Below are positions 44,993 to 55,691 of a DNA stretch of 64,000 nucleotides, piece by piece (the first letter of the stretch is position 1; each line of letters starts with the position of its first letter). Below the pieces are notes generated by a model. It searched no databases. It was not told the origin of the DNA and worked only from the letters and a program-made list of their open reading frames with translations. The position numbers and the translations under genes were made by a program. The stretch covers positions 26,513,501-26,577,500 of the forward strand of contig NC_088340.1 in assembly GCF_036884655.1 (NCBI RefSeq), read 5' to 3'. Source of the DNA: Musa acuminata AAA Group. Its lineage: Eukaryota; Streptophyta; Magnoliopsida; Zingiberales; Musaceae.

Positions 44993-46871
44993 CGGATTTT
45001 GATGATGAAACTAATTGATTGTGTTTAGATGTTTAATTATATTTTGAGTGATGCAGGTCTACTCGATCAGGATTAGACAGTTAACACAGGAGGAATTGAC
45101 GTTGCGCCGGAGGAGATCACGATAGGATATTGGATGGCAGAAGGCTTCGGACATCGGGCATCGGGCCAAGAGCGGAATTGCGCCAAGGATATCGGGGTTG
45201 CGGAGGTCAACCGCTGATTGGGCAAGAAGCCGCAAGAGAGGACGATGCGCTGAAGAAACGGATGAAGCGCCAACCAATGATGTGCCGAGCAACAGAATGT
45301 CAATTCGCGTTGTAATAATAGTCTAGATCGGAGTAGAGTTTTGGCTTGTGTGTGTAATATCCCATTAGTCCCACATCGGAAGTGGGGAATGTGTTTGATT
45401 AGCTTATAAGGGCCTGATGAGTGTACTACGTAACCTCCCGCTTAAGCATTTTGGTCCGCCGTTGAGGACCAAAATAGAGATATCGGCCAGTTAGCTCATC
45501 AGACCCGGGTCGTGACATTTGGTATCAGAGCCGACCTAGCATTAGGGTAGGGTGAGAGGGCTGCAGTAGGAAAGGGCTACCCGTGGATGGAGTCAGAGAA
45601 CTCATCACGGCGTGGAGCCACCACTGAGTTAAACCTCACATGCACTATGCTAGGGTTCGATCTGGGTTATGTCTGGCCTTGACGAGGACGTCAAGCTAAT
45701 TGGGTTGGGGATAATGTAATATCCCATTAGTCCCACATCGGAAGTGGGGAATGTGTTTGATTAGCTTATAAGGGCCTGATGAGTGTACTACGTAACCTCC
45801 CGCTTAAGCATTTTGGTCCGCCGTTGAGGACCAAAATGGAGATATCGGCCAGTTAGCTCATCAGACCCGGGTCGTGACAGTGTGTGCAGGATTAACTACG
45901 ATAACGATGAAGACATAAAGCGAAACAAAGTGTCAGAGTCAAGCGTGAAGGATTTGTTGCGAGTTCGAGAGTTCAATGGAAGTCTGAATGTTCGTCGGGA
46001 ATGCTGCCAGAACTAGCCTAGAATGAGTAGGGAGCTTGCCGAAGGGTTTTTCGGAAGCTCGCCGGAAGGTTCGTCGGAAGTTCGCGGAGCTCGCCGAGAA
46101 AGATCAGAGCTTGCCGAAGAAGCTCGTTGGAACTCGCCAAGATCAAATCGAGAAAGTCTAGGAGCTTGTTGGGAGTCCGCAGAATGGTTTCCGAGAGTTC
46201 ATCGGAAGACCGCTTGGCTGGGCGGTGGCACCGCCAGTCCACTGTCAGTGTCAGACACTAACAGGCGGTGGCACCGCCACTAACAGGCGGTGGCACCGTC
46301 GGCATCGGGAACCAAAGAGAATTCAAATTTTGGAGCCCAAATTTGAATCCTCTTGAGGCCTATAAATACCCCTCAAATCTCAGCTAAGATTACAACTTTT
46401 TGAGAAGCAATTGATTGAGAGAAAGGTCTTAGAAAAGTCTTAGCAAGTCTTGTTTTCAATTTGCTAGAGTGTTCACCTCCTTCTTTCTTGCTGAAAATTT
46501 GTAAGAGTGTGAACCGCTTGTAAAAGGTTGTAAGAGGGGTATTTGCCCTTCCCTTTCAAGAGATTTGCTAGTGGAAGGTGGGAGCCTCATCGAAGAGGGC
46601 CTCATAAGTGGATGTAGGTCATTTGACCGAACCACTTTAAAATCGGCGTGATCTTTGGTTTGCATTTTCTTATTGCTATTTATATTACTGCAAACCTTCT
46701 TAAGTGCTTCATTTCCTCATTACCTTTGCCGCATATCTTTACGAACACATGTTCAAGTTAAGCTTTTCAAGTTCGATTATTATCGTGTCAAAAGATTTAT
46801 CGAAACGAAAGTTTTAATCCACTGCACTAATTCACCCCCCCCCCCCTCTTAGTGCCGCTCCGATCCTAACA
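44993..46871 (+). mobile_element. S8: solo Sirevirus LTR carrying a TRIM
   Basis: LTR from TGTTGAATCTCGG to GATCCTAACA with flanks GCAGT (44988-44992) and GTAGT (46872-46876), a TSD with one mismatch. GyN sequence continues on both sides. 1879 bp including the 527-bp TRIM and its 5-bp TSD, so about 1347 bp of LTR. It has GTCGGAAG-type repeats (46030-46210), a short palindrome array (46213-46303), TATAAATA at 46361-46368 and a C tract near 46836-46847. Confidence 0.88.
45353..45879 (+). mobile_element. TRIM: complete terminal-repeat retrotransposon in miniature
   Basis: 527 bp with two 165-bp direct terminal repeats (45353-45517 and 45715-45879), TGTAATATCC to GTCGTGACA. They differ at a single position that I can see (AAAATAGAG against AAAATGGAG). 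The PBS TTTGGTATCAGAGCC (45518-45532) and purine stretch TTGGGTTGGGGATAA (45700-45714) flank the 197-bp interior, which is non-coding. The TSD GTGTG is perfect (45348-45352, 45880-45884). It moves only with proteins supplied by others. Cassandra-type identity is possible but unproven. Confidence 0.93.
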
Positions 46872-48038
46872 GTAGTCTGTCTTTCCATCGACCAAAGGGA
46901 GCTACTTGGAGAACACAGAGGTGTTGAAGCAGGGGGGTCGAAAGGGGCGAGGAAGCGACGACGAGTCCAAAGGGACATAGCTACCCAAGATCAAGCATTA
47001 GTTAGAATAGAGGTGGACTCGGAGGAGTGTCATAGAGGCATATCTACTGATTATGAAGAAAAGGGATGCAGATGTGAGGCGACGAATAGTAGTGCCATGG
47101 GTATGGCAGTGCCATAGTATCGCAGAGGCGGGACTTCCGTGAAAGTCATTGATTCCTTGCTCTCATGGAGGGAGAGCGCTTGGTTGTGAAAGGGGCCGAG
47201 GAGGTGGAGCATGTAGAGGCAAACTCTAAGTACCGAGACAAGGCTGAAGGGCAGAGGCCAAGGAACTTCGTAAGACTGGTGTCAATAAGCTTCTCATCAA
47301 GATAGCCGAAAGGCTGAAGGGCGGAGGCAAACTCTAGCTCGATGCATGGAGTACAACCTCGAGGAGGCGGGCGAAGTTGAGTAACCTTTGCCTTCTCAAC
47401 TCTTAAGAGAATGGGCGAAACCGAGTACCCTAATTCTCTTATCTATCCAGCAGAGGAGCTCTGCACAGGTTCAAAGACCCTTCGAAGATATTAGAAAATA
47501 ATAGTTGTCAAATCCTCACCATTGGTGATCAGTGCTACTGAGAGTAGAGTATCCGCCTCATTTCCCAACAGAATGCCAATCAAAAGCGGAAGTGATGCAA
47601 ATCTACTTGGAAGTGACAACTAAGTGAAAGAAGAGTCGATGAGCAAATTTTGTAGAGGTAGGACCAAAAAAAACTTTGAAAGTTTACGAGGTAATGCTCG
47701 TTAAAGCTCCAACAAGCATCCACCCAGTTCAAGCAGCATGAGGCATCTGAGAGACTAGTGCATAGTAAGGATGGTCTTTTCTTTCATCTGGAGGATCCGT
47801 AGGAATCAACAATGATCAACACAACTTAGCCAACCCCACACCAGAGTCAGAGTCATTGGTGAGTTGAAGCAGCATGGTGAATTAAAGGTTCGACTACTCA
47901 AAAACAGCAGTGGAGAGTAGTTGGGAGCCAAGAGGCGCATTGCAGCTAGAGCAGAAGATTGAAGACTCAGCAAAGGCGAGGAGTTGCAGTGTTCACAAAG
48001 GCATCGACGAGGACGTCTAAGGAATAAGTGGGGGAGAA
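46872..48038 (+). other. GyN internal region, right of S8, with PPT
   Basis: Non-coding, purine-rich (GAGGCGGG, GAAGGGCGGAGGC repeated near 47245-47370). AAGGCTGAAGGGC occurs twice (47249 and 47311). It ends AATAAGTGGGGGAGAA (48023-48038), a good PPT immediately before the 3' LTR. Confidence 0.55.
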
Positions 48039-48485
48039 TGTCATGGACAAACTTTGAAACAAGATGTTTGATGTAATGCTTATGTATGTCCGTGTCTTTT
48101 GATATGTTCATACTTTGCACAACATGTAGAAGGACGGTCGAAAGCTTAATAGTCCCATTTTAGTTGGGTTTGGTAGCAGCTTTAGGCTTGTAAATAAAGG
48201 TTATGTCATATGGATACTTGTGAGAGATTTTTGACCTGTAATGGAGTATTTTGACCTTTTGTTGTGCAACTATTCAGAGCTTGTAAAGTCTGTTTGTAAT
48301 TTGCATTGTCTATGAAGTGTTTCTTGGAATGTTTGCTTGTGGATCTCGAGTGAGGCATTCTCTCTAACCCGTTTTCTCTTTCATAGGTCCTAAGGGACCA
48401 TGGGAGGCTTCAGGGAGGCTAACCTTTGTGGACGGACACGCAAGGGTGCTGCACAACTTAGGCAAAACCAGCTAAGTCCGTGATA
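48039..48485 (+). repeat. GyN 3' LTR
   Basis: 447 bp, TGTCATGGACAAAC to AAGTCCGTGATA; the last dinucleotide has decayed from CA. Paired with 42293-42739. Confidence 0.88.
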
Positions 48486-48995
48486 GAACGTCCGGACTTC
48501 CAACGAACTCTTGAACTCCCAACGAAATCTCATTCTTGACTCCAAGACTTCATTTTGCTTTATGCCTTGATCACTATCGTAGTTAATCCTGCACAAATAA
48601 AACCTACTTTGATCTAGACAATTATTACAAAGCTTGAATCAGGTTGTCCAGCATGTCATTGGTTCATTGACGCTTCGTCTGATTCTTCGACGCATCGTCC
48701 TCTCTTGCAATCTATTGCCCAATCGGCCAGTTGACCTCCGCAACTCTGATTTTCTTAGCGCAATTTCCACTCTTCTTGGCCCAATGCTCGAACTCATAGC
48801 TCGAAGCCTTCTGCCGATATGTCGACCAATCCTCCGGCTCGACGTCCAATCTTCTGACATATTCTACTCCGGCCCAACATGATTCTTCTTGCTTTAATTG
48901 TCTCTCCTTGATTGAAGCTTCCTGCGTCACTTAAAACACAGATCAAATCATAAACACTATAAATTGGTTTCATCATCAAAATCCGAGATTCAACA
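48486..48995 (-). repeat. S7 5' LTR, second part
   Basis: Resumes the CpG-rich repeat (GAACGTCCGGACTTCC) and runs to AGATTCAACA. The segment from 38813 of the S7 3' LTR aligns here, which confirms that GyN sits inside the LTR. A short open frame (48634-48882) is LTR sequence, not a gene. Confidence 0.87.
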
Positions 48996-49090
48996 ATTAC
49001 GATGCGTTTTAGGCATTCATGATACATTTTGAGTATCTACGATACATACGATGCATATGCGATGTATTTTAATATTTTTCAAGTATGTAT
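48996..49090 (-). other. S6 spacer, second piece
   Basis: 95 bp of AT-rich S6 sequence between S7 and T1, with repeated ACGATACAT/GATGCAT units that continue on the far side of T1 (61725 onwards). Confidence 0.7.
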
Positions 49091-49451
49091 TGTTAGAGCT
49101 GGCCTTAAGAAATTTACCAAAGGGTAATCTGACAACCCAATAAAGACAATAAAGCAGAAAAATAAAAGAGACAAGAACACCAGATTTATGTGGTTCAGTC
49201 AATTGGCCTACATCCACGGACGAAGGAGGAGCAAATCACTACTATAAAAGGGACAATTACAAATGCCTTAGAAAATGTTCCTAGGCCATAAAACACCTGA
49301 AACTACTAAACCAGAAAAGCCCAAAGTAAACAATTAGGTTTTCTTATGGTGCATCTGGCTTTAAAGCCTAGGCCCTTATTTATAGTTGCAATAGGATATA
49401 ACAAGCTTGATTTTCCCGATGTGAGACTATGTGAGACTTGCCAAACTAACA
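49091..49451 (-). repeat. T1 3' LTR
   Basis: Plus-strand TGTTAGAGCTGGCC to GCCAAACTAACA. A TATTTATAG complement near 49376-49384 is the probable TATA region. The PPT complement AATCTCCACCTTGGCA lies at 49452-49467, characteristic of Tork elements (TGCCAAGGTGGAGATT). Confidence 0.87.
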
Positions 49452-51119
49452 AATCTCCACCTTGGCATGTCTCAACATTGACAATTAACAAAACTTGCTC
49501 CACCTTCTTCACAAAAGCCCCAACGGGCAATCACCAACAATGAACACCAACCAAGTCCAAGCACTGCTTGAACTTGTAAACTGGATGAGGCTTCATAAGC
49601 ATATCAGCTGGATTGTCCTTCGTATAAATTTTTTGAACAAGAACCTTTCCCTCAGCAATGGTATCTCGAATAAAATGAAACTTCACATCGATGTGTTTTG
49701 TCCTCTCATGATACATCTGGTCTTTAGTCAAATGAATAGCACTTTGACTATTATAGTAAATTGTAGTAACACCTTGATGCAGACACAATTCACCGAACAA
49801 ACCTCTTAACCATAAAACTTCTTTGATCGCCTCTGTCATTGCCATATATTCTGCCTCTGTAGTAGAGAAAGCCACGACAGGTTGTAAGGAAGCTTTCCAA
49901 CTAACTGCACAACCGCCAACGCAAAAAACATAGCTTGTCAAAGATCTTCGTTTATCAAGATCCGCAGCATAATCAGAGTCGACGAAACCAACCAAAGTGT
50001 CATGATTTTTCTCAAACTCCAAACAAGCATTTGAAGTCCCTTGCAAGTATCTGAGAATCAACTTTACAGCCTACCAATGTGTTTTACCCAGGCGAGACAT
50101 ATATCTGCTAACTACACTAACTGCTTGTGAAATATCTGGACGGGTACAAACCATTGCATACATAATACTGCCGATGGCATTGGAATATGGAACTTGCACC
50201 ATATATTCTTCCTCTTCAATTGACTGTGGTGACTAAGCAGTAGATAGCTGAAAATGGCTAGCAAGAGGAGTACTCACTAGCTTAGCGTTTTTCATGCCAA
50301 ACCTCTCCAAGACTTTCTCGATATAATTTTTTTTGGTCAGAAATAATTTTCCAACTCCTCGTTCTCCTTTAATCTCTATGCCAAGAATTTTCTTAGCTGC
50401 TCCCAAATCTTTCATTTCAAATTCACTACTCAATTGCATTTTCAAAGTGTGAATTTCCAACAAATTTCAACATAAAGCAACAAATACACAAAAGATCCAT
50501 TAGTTAACTTTCGGAAGTAGACACAACTATCATACATGCTCCTCGTGTAACCATGACCCAACATAAAAGAATCAAACCTCTTATACCACTGTCTTGGAGA
50601 CTACTTCAATCCATATAAGGATTTTTTTAATAAGCAAACATGGTCTTCCTTACCGTCAACTTCAAATCCATGAGGTTGCTCTATGTAAATTTGTTCTTCA
50701 AGTTCACCATGTAAGAAAGTTGTCTTGGCATCAAGTTGCTCCAATTCCAAATCATGCACAACAACTAAAGCAAGCAAAACATGAATAGAGCTATGTTTAA
50801 CAACAGGTGAAAATACGTCATTAAAATCAACACCATGTACCTGACTATGGCCCTTTGCAACTAATCGTGCTTTGTACCTTGCATCTTCAACTCCTAGAAT
50901 ACCTTCCTTCCTTTTAGAGACCCATTTGCATCCAACAATTTTCTTACTCAAAAGCGGCTTCACAAGATCCCAAGGTCTATTCTGATGGAGAGATTCAATT
51001 TCTTCATTCATCATAATTAACCACTTAGCGGAATTATCATAAGAAATTGCATCTGAGTAGGTAGTAGGCTCACCAACTTCACTTGTTTCTTGTGCAACAA
51101 ACAAAGCATATGCAATCAA
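49452..51119 (-). pseudogene. T1 reverse transcriptase and RNaseH
   Basis: RT N-part 50601-51119 (MNEEIESLHQNRPWDLVKPL, GCKWVSKRKEG, EQLDAKTTFLHGELEEQIYI, SLYGLK), then a broken stretch, then SSEFEMKDLGAAKKILGIEI at 50233-50463, and RNaseH 49531-50061 (LVGFVDSDYAADLDKRRSLT, TTEAEYMAMTEAIKEVLWLR, RTKHIDVKFHFIRD, DNPADMLMKP). Near 50460-50490 the palm reads LLLYVEIC instead of LLLYVDDM: a deletion has removed the second catalytic Asp pair, so RT is dead independent of the stops. The RNaseH frame is open over 176 residues. Confidence 0.85.
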
Positions 51120-51979
51120 ATTTGTATATCTTTGTGGTGGTCAAATATCTCTCCGTGGTCTATCCTTGGCTATGGAATATTGCTCTTCCTCTAGATCATC
51201 TACATCAGTAGACTCGGGACCATCTACTAGTATTCTTTAAGTAGAAGAGTTCGATTGAAAATAATTAGAACTACTAATCTCAAGCTCCACCTGCTTTTGC
51301 GCACTATTATTTGTACAACTAGTAGATTCGTCTTTGGAAGATAACATAGACAATTCATTAAAAGTAACATCTCTACTGATTATAAATTTTGGGGATTTGG
51401 AATCAGAATACCATAATCTGTATCCTTTCACCCCAGAAGCATACCCAAAGAAAATGTAGCTTTTAGCTCGAGGCTCTAATTTTCCTTCATTTACATACAT
51501 GTATGCTGGACATCCTAAAATTTTTAAATCAAAGTAATCAGCAGGAGTACCTAACTAAACTTCTTCCGGAGTTTTAAAATTAAGTGCTGCAAAAGGAGCG
51601 CAGTTGATAACGTAACATGCCATATTAATCGCCTTTGCCCAAAAGTCCTTTGTCAACCCTACACTTGAGATCATGCACCTTTCCCTCCAAGAGTATTATG
51701 TTCATACGTTCGACCACACCATTTTGCTGAGGCGTCATCCTAACAGTGCGATGACGAGCAATTCATTCATTTTTGCAGAATTCATCAAAGTCACTTTCAC
51801 AAAATTTTATGCCATTATCTGTTCGAAGCCGCTTAATCTATTTACCTATTTTCTTCTCAATTAAAGCATTCTATTGTTTAAAAGTTAGAAAAATATTATT
51901 TTTATATTTCAAAAAATAAACCTAACTTTCTGGAATAATCATCAATGAAAGTCAACATATACCTAGCACCACCCTTCGA
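51120..51979 (-). pseudogene. T1 integrase core and C-terminus
   Basis: Minus-strand translation shows GGARYMLTFIDDYSRK (near 51950), LRTDNGIKFCESDFDEF (near 51790) and TPQQNGVVER (near 51715), carrying the two later members of the D-D-E triad. The first Asp is in SDLWG at the end of the preceding block. The C-terminal part gives YMYVNEGKLEPRAKSYIFFG and GYRLWYSDSKSPKFIISRDV (51237-51500). Stops split the region into short frames. Confidence 0.75.
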
Positions 51980-52805
51980 CTAAACACGAGCTAGACCCCA
52001 AAGGTCTGAATGAATATAGTCAAGAGTACCTTTCATTTTATGAATTGCCAGAGAATTGAAACTGACTCTTTTCTGCTTTCCAAAAATGCAATGTTCACAA
52101 AAATCTAGTGGCCCAGTACTCTGTCCACAAAGAAGACCCCTTTTGCTCAATATGCTCAAACCTTTTTTGCTCATATGACCCAAACGTATATGCCATAATT
52201 TGGTGATGTTAGAATCAGACAATGATGATGATGAGACTACAACCGAGCCTGTGATAGTCATTCCTTGTAAAATATACAAGCTACCAGACCTACAAGCTTT
52301 CATAACAATAAGGGCACTTCTAGAAACTTTCATAACTCCACCTTTAGCTGTGTATTTACACCCAAGAGCCTCTAGGGTGCCAAAAGAGATGAGATTCTTT
52401 TTTAAATTAGGAACATGTCTAACATTAGTGAACGTCCTTACAATACCATCATACATTTTAATTCGGATTGTGCCTATACCAACAACATCATATGCGACAT
52501 TATTGCCCATCAAAACAATTCCACCATTACAAGATTCATATGTGGAAAATAAATCTCTATTGGGACACATGTGATAAGAACAACCCGAATCTAAAATCCA
52601 TTCATTTTTAGACCTCGTCTTGTCATCAGTAGCAAAGAAAATATTTTCAACATTCTTATCAACTGCTACACTAGCTTCAGCGGACTCAGTAGTTTTCTCA
52701 ATAAAATTTTCCTTTTGTTTTAATTTATTTTTTAATTTAAAGCAATCAGCCTTAATGTGCCTCATTTTATGATAATATCTGTACTCCAAATTTCTATGTT
52801 TGGAT
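51980..52805 (-). pseudogene. T1 zinc knuckle, protease and GAG-pre-integrase block
   Basis: A single 269-residue frame (51980-52789), the longest in the window. It begins with a degraded knuckle [16 protein letters not shown], where both leading Cys are Tyr. The protease motif [20 protein letters not shown] (D-S-G intact) and GRIG-type core follow, then GAG-pre-integrase [13 protein letters not shown] with [14 protein letters not shown], and the start of integrase (YIHSDLWG). Order and motifs are those of Tnt1-like Copia. Adjacent gag and integrase frames are interrupted, so this is not a working polyprotein. Confidence 0.82.
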
Positions 52806-53490
52806 TTAGATCTAGATTTAGATCTACTATTGTCAAATTCTCTTTTATCTATTCTACCCTTGACATCCAGACCCTTAGCCTGATTCCCTCTACTTTCCCC
52901 AGTGATATCCCTGTCTATCTACTCCTTAAATTTTATTGTAGATTTAATTTCTTGATACAAAATTATTTCTTTTCCATAAATCATAGTATCACGAAAATAA
53001 TTAAAGGATTGGGGAAGAGAATACAAAAGTAATAGGGCCTTATCCTCGTCGTCAATTTTCGCATCTATATTCTCCAAATCCATAACTAAGGAATCAAATT
53101 TATCAAGATATGAGAGTATAGATGTACCTTTAGTCATCCAAAGCATATATAAACTCTGCTTCAAGTAAAGACGATTCTCTACTGTCCTCTTCATATACAA
53201 GGCTTTAAGCTTGTCTCACATGCTCTAAGTCGTAGTCTCCGTAGCTACCTCCCGTAAAACCTCGTTAGAGAGATTTAGAATAATGCTTGATCGGGCCTTC
53301 TTATTTATAACCACAAGATCTTCCTTTGACGTATCATCTGGAATGTTCTTAGCTCCTTTTAGTGCCAAATCAACTCCGTCTTGAACCAGAATGACCTCTA
53401 TCTTGAGCTGCCACATGCCGAAGTTGATATTTCTGTTGAATTTCTCGACAATAATCTTTGTTATTGTCAACGTTGCCAAAAGATCCTGAA
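52806..53490 (-). pseudogene. T1 gag
   Basis: N-terminal block 53225-53479 (MATLTITKIIVEKFNRNINF, GMWQLKIEVILVQDGVDLAL) and central block 52919-53200 ([60 protein letters not shown]), a UBN2-type Copia gag. A stop separates them near 53210. The basic C-terminal stretch before the knuckle (52800-52900) is in a broken frame. The ATG near 53477 lies about 30 bp inside the PBS, a natural position. Confidence 0.8.
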
Positions 53491-53510
53491 ACCAAGTTCT
53501 GATACCAGTT

Positions 53511-53855
53511 TGTTAGAGCTGGCCCTAAGAAATTTACCAAAGGGTAATTTGGCAACCCAATAAAGATAATAAAATAAAAAAATAAAAGAGACAAGAACAC
53601 TAGATTTACGTGTTTCGGTCAATTGACCTACATCTACGGACAAAGGAGGAGCAAATCACTACTATAAAAGGGATAATTACAAATGCCTTAGGAAAATATT
53701 CCTAGGACATAAAATACCTGAAACTACTAAACAAGAAAAGCCCAAAGCAAACAATTAGGTTTTCTTATGTTGTAGTTGGCTTCAAAGCTCAGGCCCTTAT
53801 TTATAGTTGCAATAGGAGATAACAAGTTTGATTTTTCCGATGTGGGACTATGTAG
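53511..53855 (-). repeat. T1 5' LTR, first part
   Basis: Plus-strand TGTTAGAGCTGGCCC, preceded by PBS complement GTTCTGATACCAGTT (53496-53510). It runs to 53855, where S9 enters after TGTAG. The remaining 17 bp of LTR are at 61708-61724. Confidence 0.86.
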
Positions 53856-55691
53856 TGTTGAATCTCGTATTTTGATGATGAAACCACTTGATATGTGTTT
53901 ATATATTAATCTGTGTTTTGAGTGACGCAGGATGCTTCGATCAGGATGAGACAATTAAAGCAGGAAAAATCATATTATGCCGGAGGAACATGTCAGAAGA
54001 TTAGACGTCGGGCCGATGGATCGGTCGACGTATTAACAGAAGGCTTCGGGCCATGGACTTGGGCATCGAGCCAAGAAGAGCAGGTATTGCGCCAAGGATA
54101 TCAGAGTTGCGGAGTCAATTGGCCGATTGAGCAATAGGCCGCAGGAGAGGACGATGCGCCGAAGAATCAGACGAAGCGTTGAGGGACCAATGACATTCCG
54201 GACAACTTAGTTAATTGCTTAGGATTAATTGTCTTGATCGAAGTTTTGTTTTAAGTGTGCAGGATTAACTACGATGAAAGTAAGACATGCAGCAGGAGTT
54301 GAGCCAAAGTCAAAGACTATGATCACGTTGGGAGTTCGAAAGCTCGACGGAAGTCCGGACGATCGTCGGAGGTTCTGCGGGAACAAATTCGAAAAGTCCA
54401 GAAGCTTGCCAAAAGAAGCTCGTCGGAACTCGCCAAGTGGATCATCGCAAGTCCAGGAGTTTGCTGGAAGTCCGTCGGAGCATCGCCGGAGGTTCATCGG
54501 ATGTTCGCCGGAAGCTCGCCGGAAGAAGCGATCGACGCACCGGAGCAAGTTGTAGTAAATGTCTTAAGAATTGTTATAGTTAGCATGTAGATTAAGTTAG
54601 AAATGGGAGGTAATCCCATTAACTTAATCTAGGGGCAATTGGGCTGAATGAATCAACCCATTTGGACCAAAATTCCTACTAGGCGGTGGCACCGCCCAGG
54701 AAAGGGTCTCCCAGGAAAGCTGGGTGATGCAACCGCCCCAGGCAAGCGGTGGCACTGCTTGGGCTCAGTCTCCGAGCGAGACTGGGCGGTGCAACCGCCC
54801 TTGTTAGGCGGTGGCACCGCCCAGAGGCTCAATCTCCGAGCTCTACCAAGCGGTGCAACCGCCCCTGACAAGCGGTGGCATCGCCCAGAGGCTCAGTCTC
54901 CGAGCTCTACTAGGCGGTGCAACCGCCCCAGTCAGGCGGTGCAATCGCCAGACCCCGAAATTCCGGGAGATGATAGTTTTGAGCTCGGAATTCAAACTGG
55001 TTTGGAGCCTATAAATACCCCTCCCATCCCTGGGTAAAATATACAAGTACAGAGAGATTGAAAGAGAGAAAACGCTGCTGCAATCTCTAGAATTTCCCTC
55101 CTCTAGCTTAAGTGTTAGAATTCTGTTTAAGAGAGGAGAGTGAGTGCTTGTAAGGGTTGTCTCCTAAACCCAGTAAAAGGAGAAGAGTGGTGTAAGATGG
55201 AGATTGATCTTCGCCTAGTAAAGGAAGATCGTTAGTGGATGCCGGTGGCCTCGACGGAAGAGGAATCGGAGGAGTGGATATAGGTCATGATTGACCGAAC
55301 TACTATAAACTCTCATCTTCTCTGGTTTGCATTTACTTTGAGCATCTTATCTTTACTACAAACCTCCTCAGTAGCTTACTGCCTTCGGCTCATTTATAAT
55401 TGTGTTTCTTAGTTAAGTATTTTCCGAATCGGCGTTAAGACGGAAATCATTTTTATCGTACGAACATCATATTTCAGTTTGTGCTTACATTTTGATTTCT
55501 ATTTGAACTGCAAACTGCCTTCCTTACTTTACTTCAAATATGTTTCCGTAAGCTTTCAAAGTTATTATCTACACGAAATGACTTTTACGTCGGAATCAGA
55601 TTTCAACGTACGAACGCAGTTTTAATCGTCGAAAGTTTTCTTGCTGCACTAATTCACTTCCCCCCCCCTCTTAGTGCTCTTGATCCTAACA
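53856..55691 (+). repeat. S9 5' LTR
   Basis: 1836 bp, TGTTGAATCTCGT to TGATCCTAACA. GTCGGAAG-type repeats (54330-54540); a palindrome array alternating GGTGGCACC and GGTGCAACC cores (54680-54955); TATAAATA at 55010-55017; C tract near 55661-55668. Open frames over the array (54648-55037) are repeat artefacts. Confidence 0.9.

Larger units (their letters stand above)
42293..48485 (+). mobile_element. GyN: non-coding LTR retrotransposon (LARD-like)
   Basis: Two 447-bp LTRs (42293-42739, 48039-48485) with TGTCA...GTGACA/GTGATA ends, a PBS-like GATGGTATCAAAGCGG after the first and PPT GTGGGGGAGAA before the second. A short TSD, AAAC/GAAC, fits when compared with the undisturbed S7 3' LTR. The internal 5.3 kb has no recognisable gag or pol; without S8 the element is about 4.3 kb. 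The LTR layout suggests a large non-autonomous derivative, with Gypsy as the likelier parent superfamily, but no coding sequence proves this. Confidence 0.8.
37746..48995 (-). mobile_element. S7: gag-only Sirevirus containing GyN
   Basis: 3' LTR 37746-39318 (1573 bp), spacer, gag (40215 to about 41190), PBS complement GGCTCTGATACCAAC (41209-41223), and a 5' LTR in two parts (41224-42292 and 48490-48995, together 1575 bp) split by GyN. ATTAT (37741-37745) and ATTAC (48996-49000) form a TSD with one mismatch. No pol between gag and the PPT. LTR termini are of the GTTCCTAACA subfamily. Confidence 0.87.

Noticed and set aside
45353..45517. TRIM as a definite Cassandra element with 5S promoter
   Set aside because: Only a short, gapped resemblance to the 5S C-box region can be seen; A-box and intermediate element are not convincing. 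Kept as a possibility only.
52200..52574. 124-residue plus-strand frame inside T1
   Set aside because: Antisense shadow of the 269-residue protease/GAG-pre-integrase frame on the minus strand.
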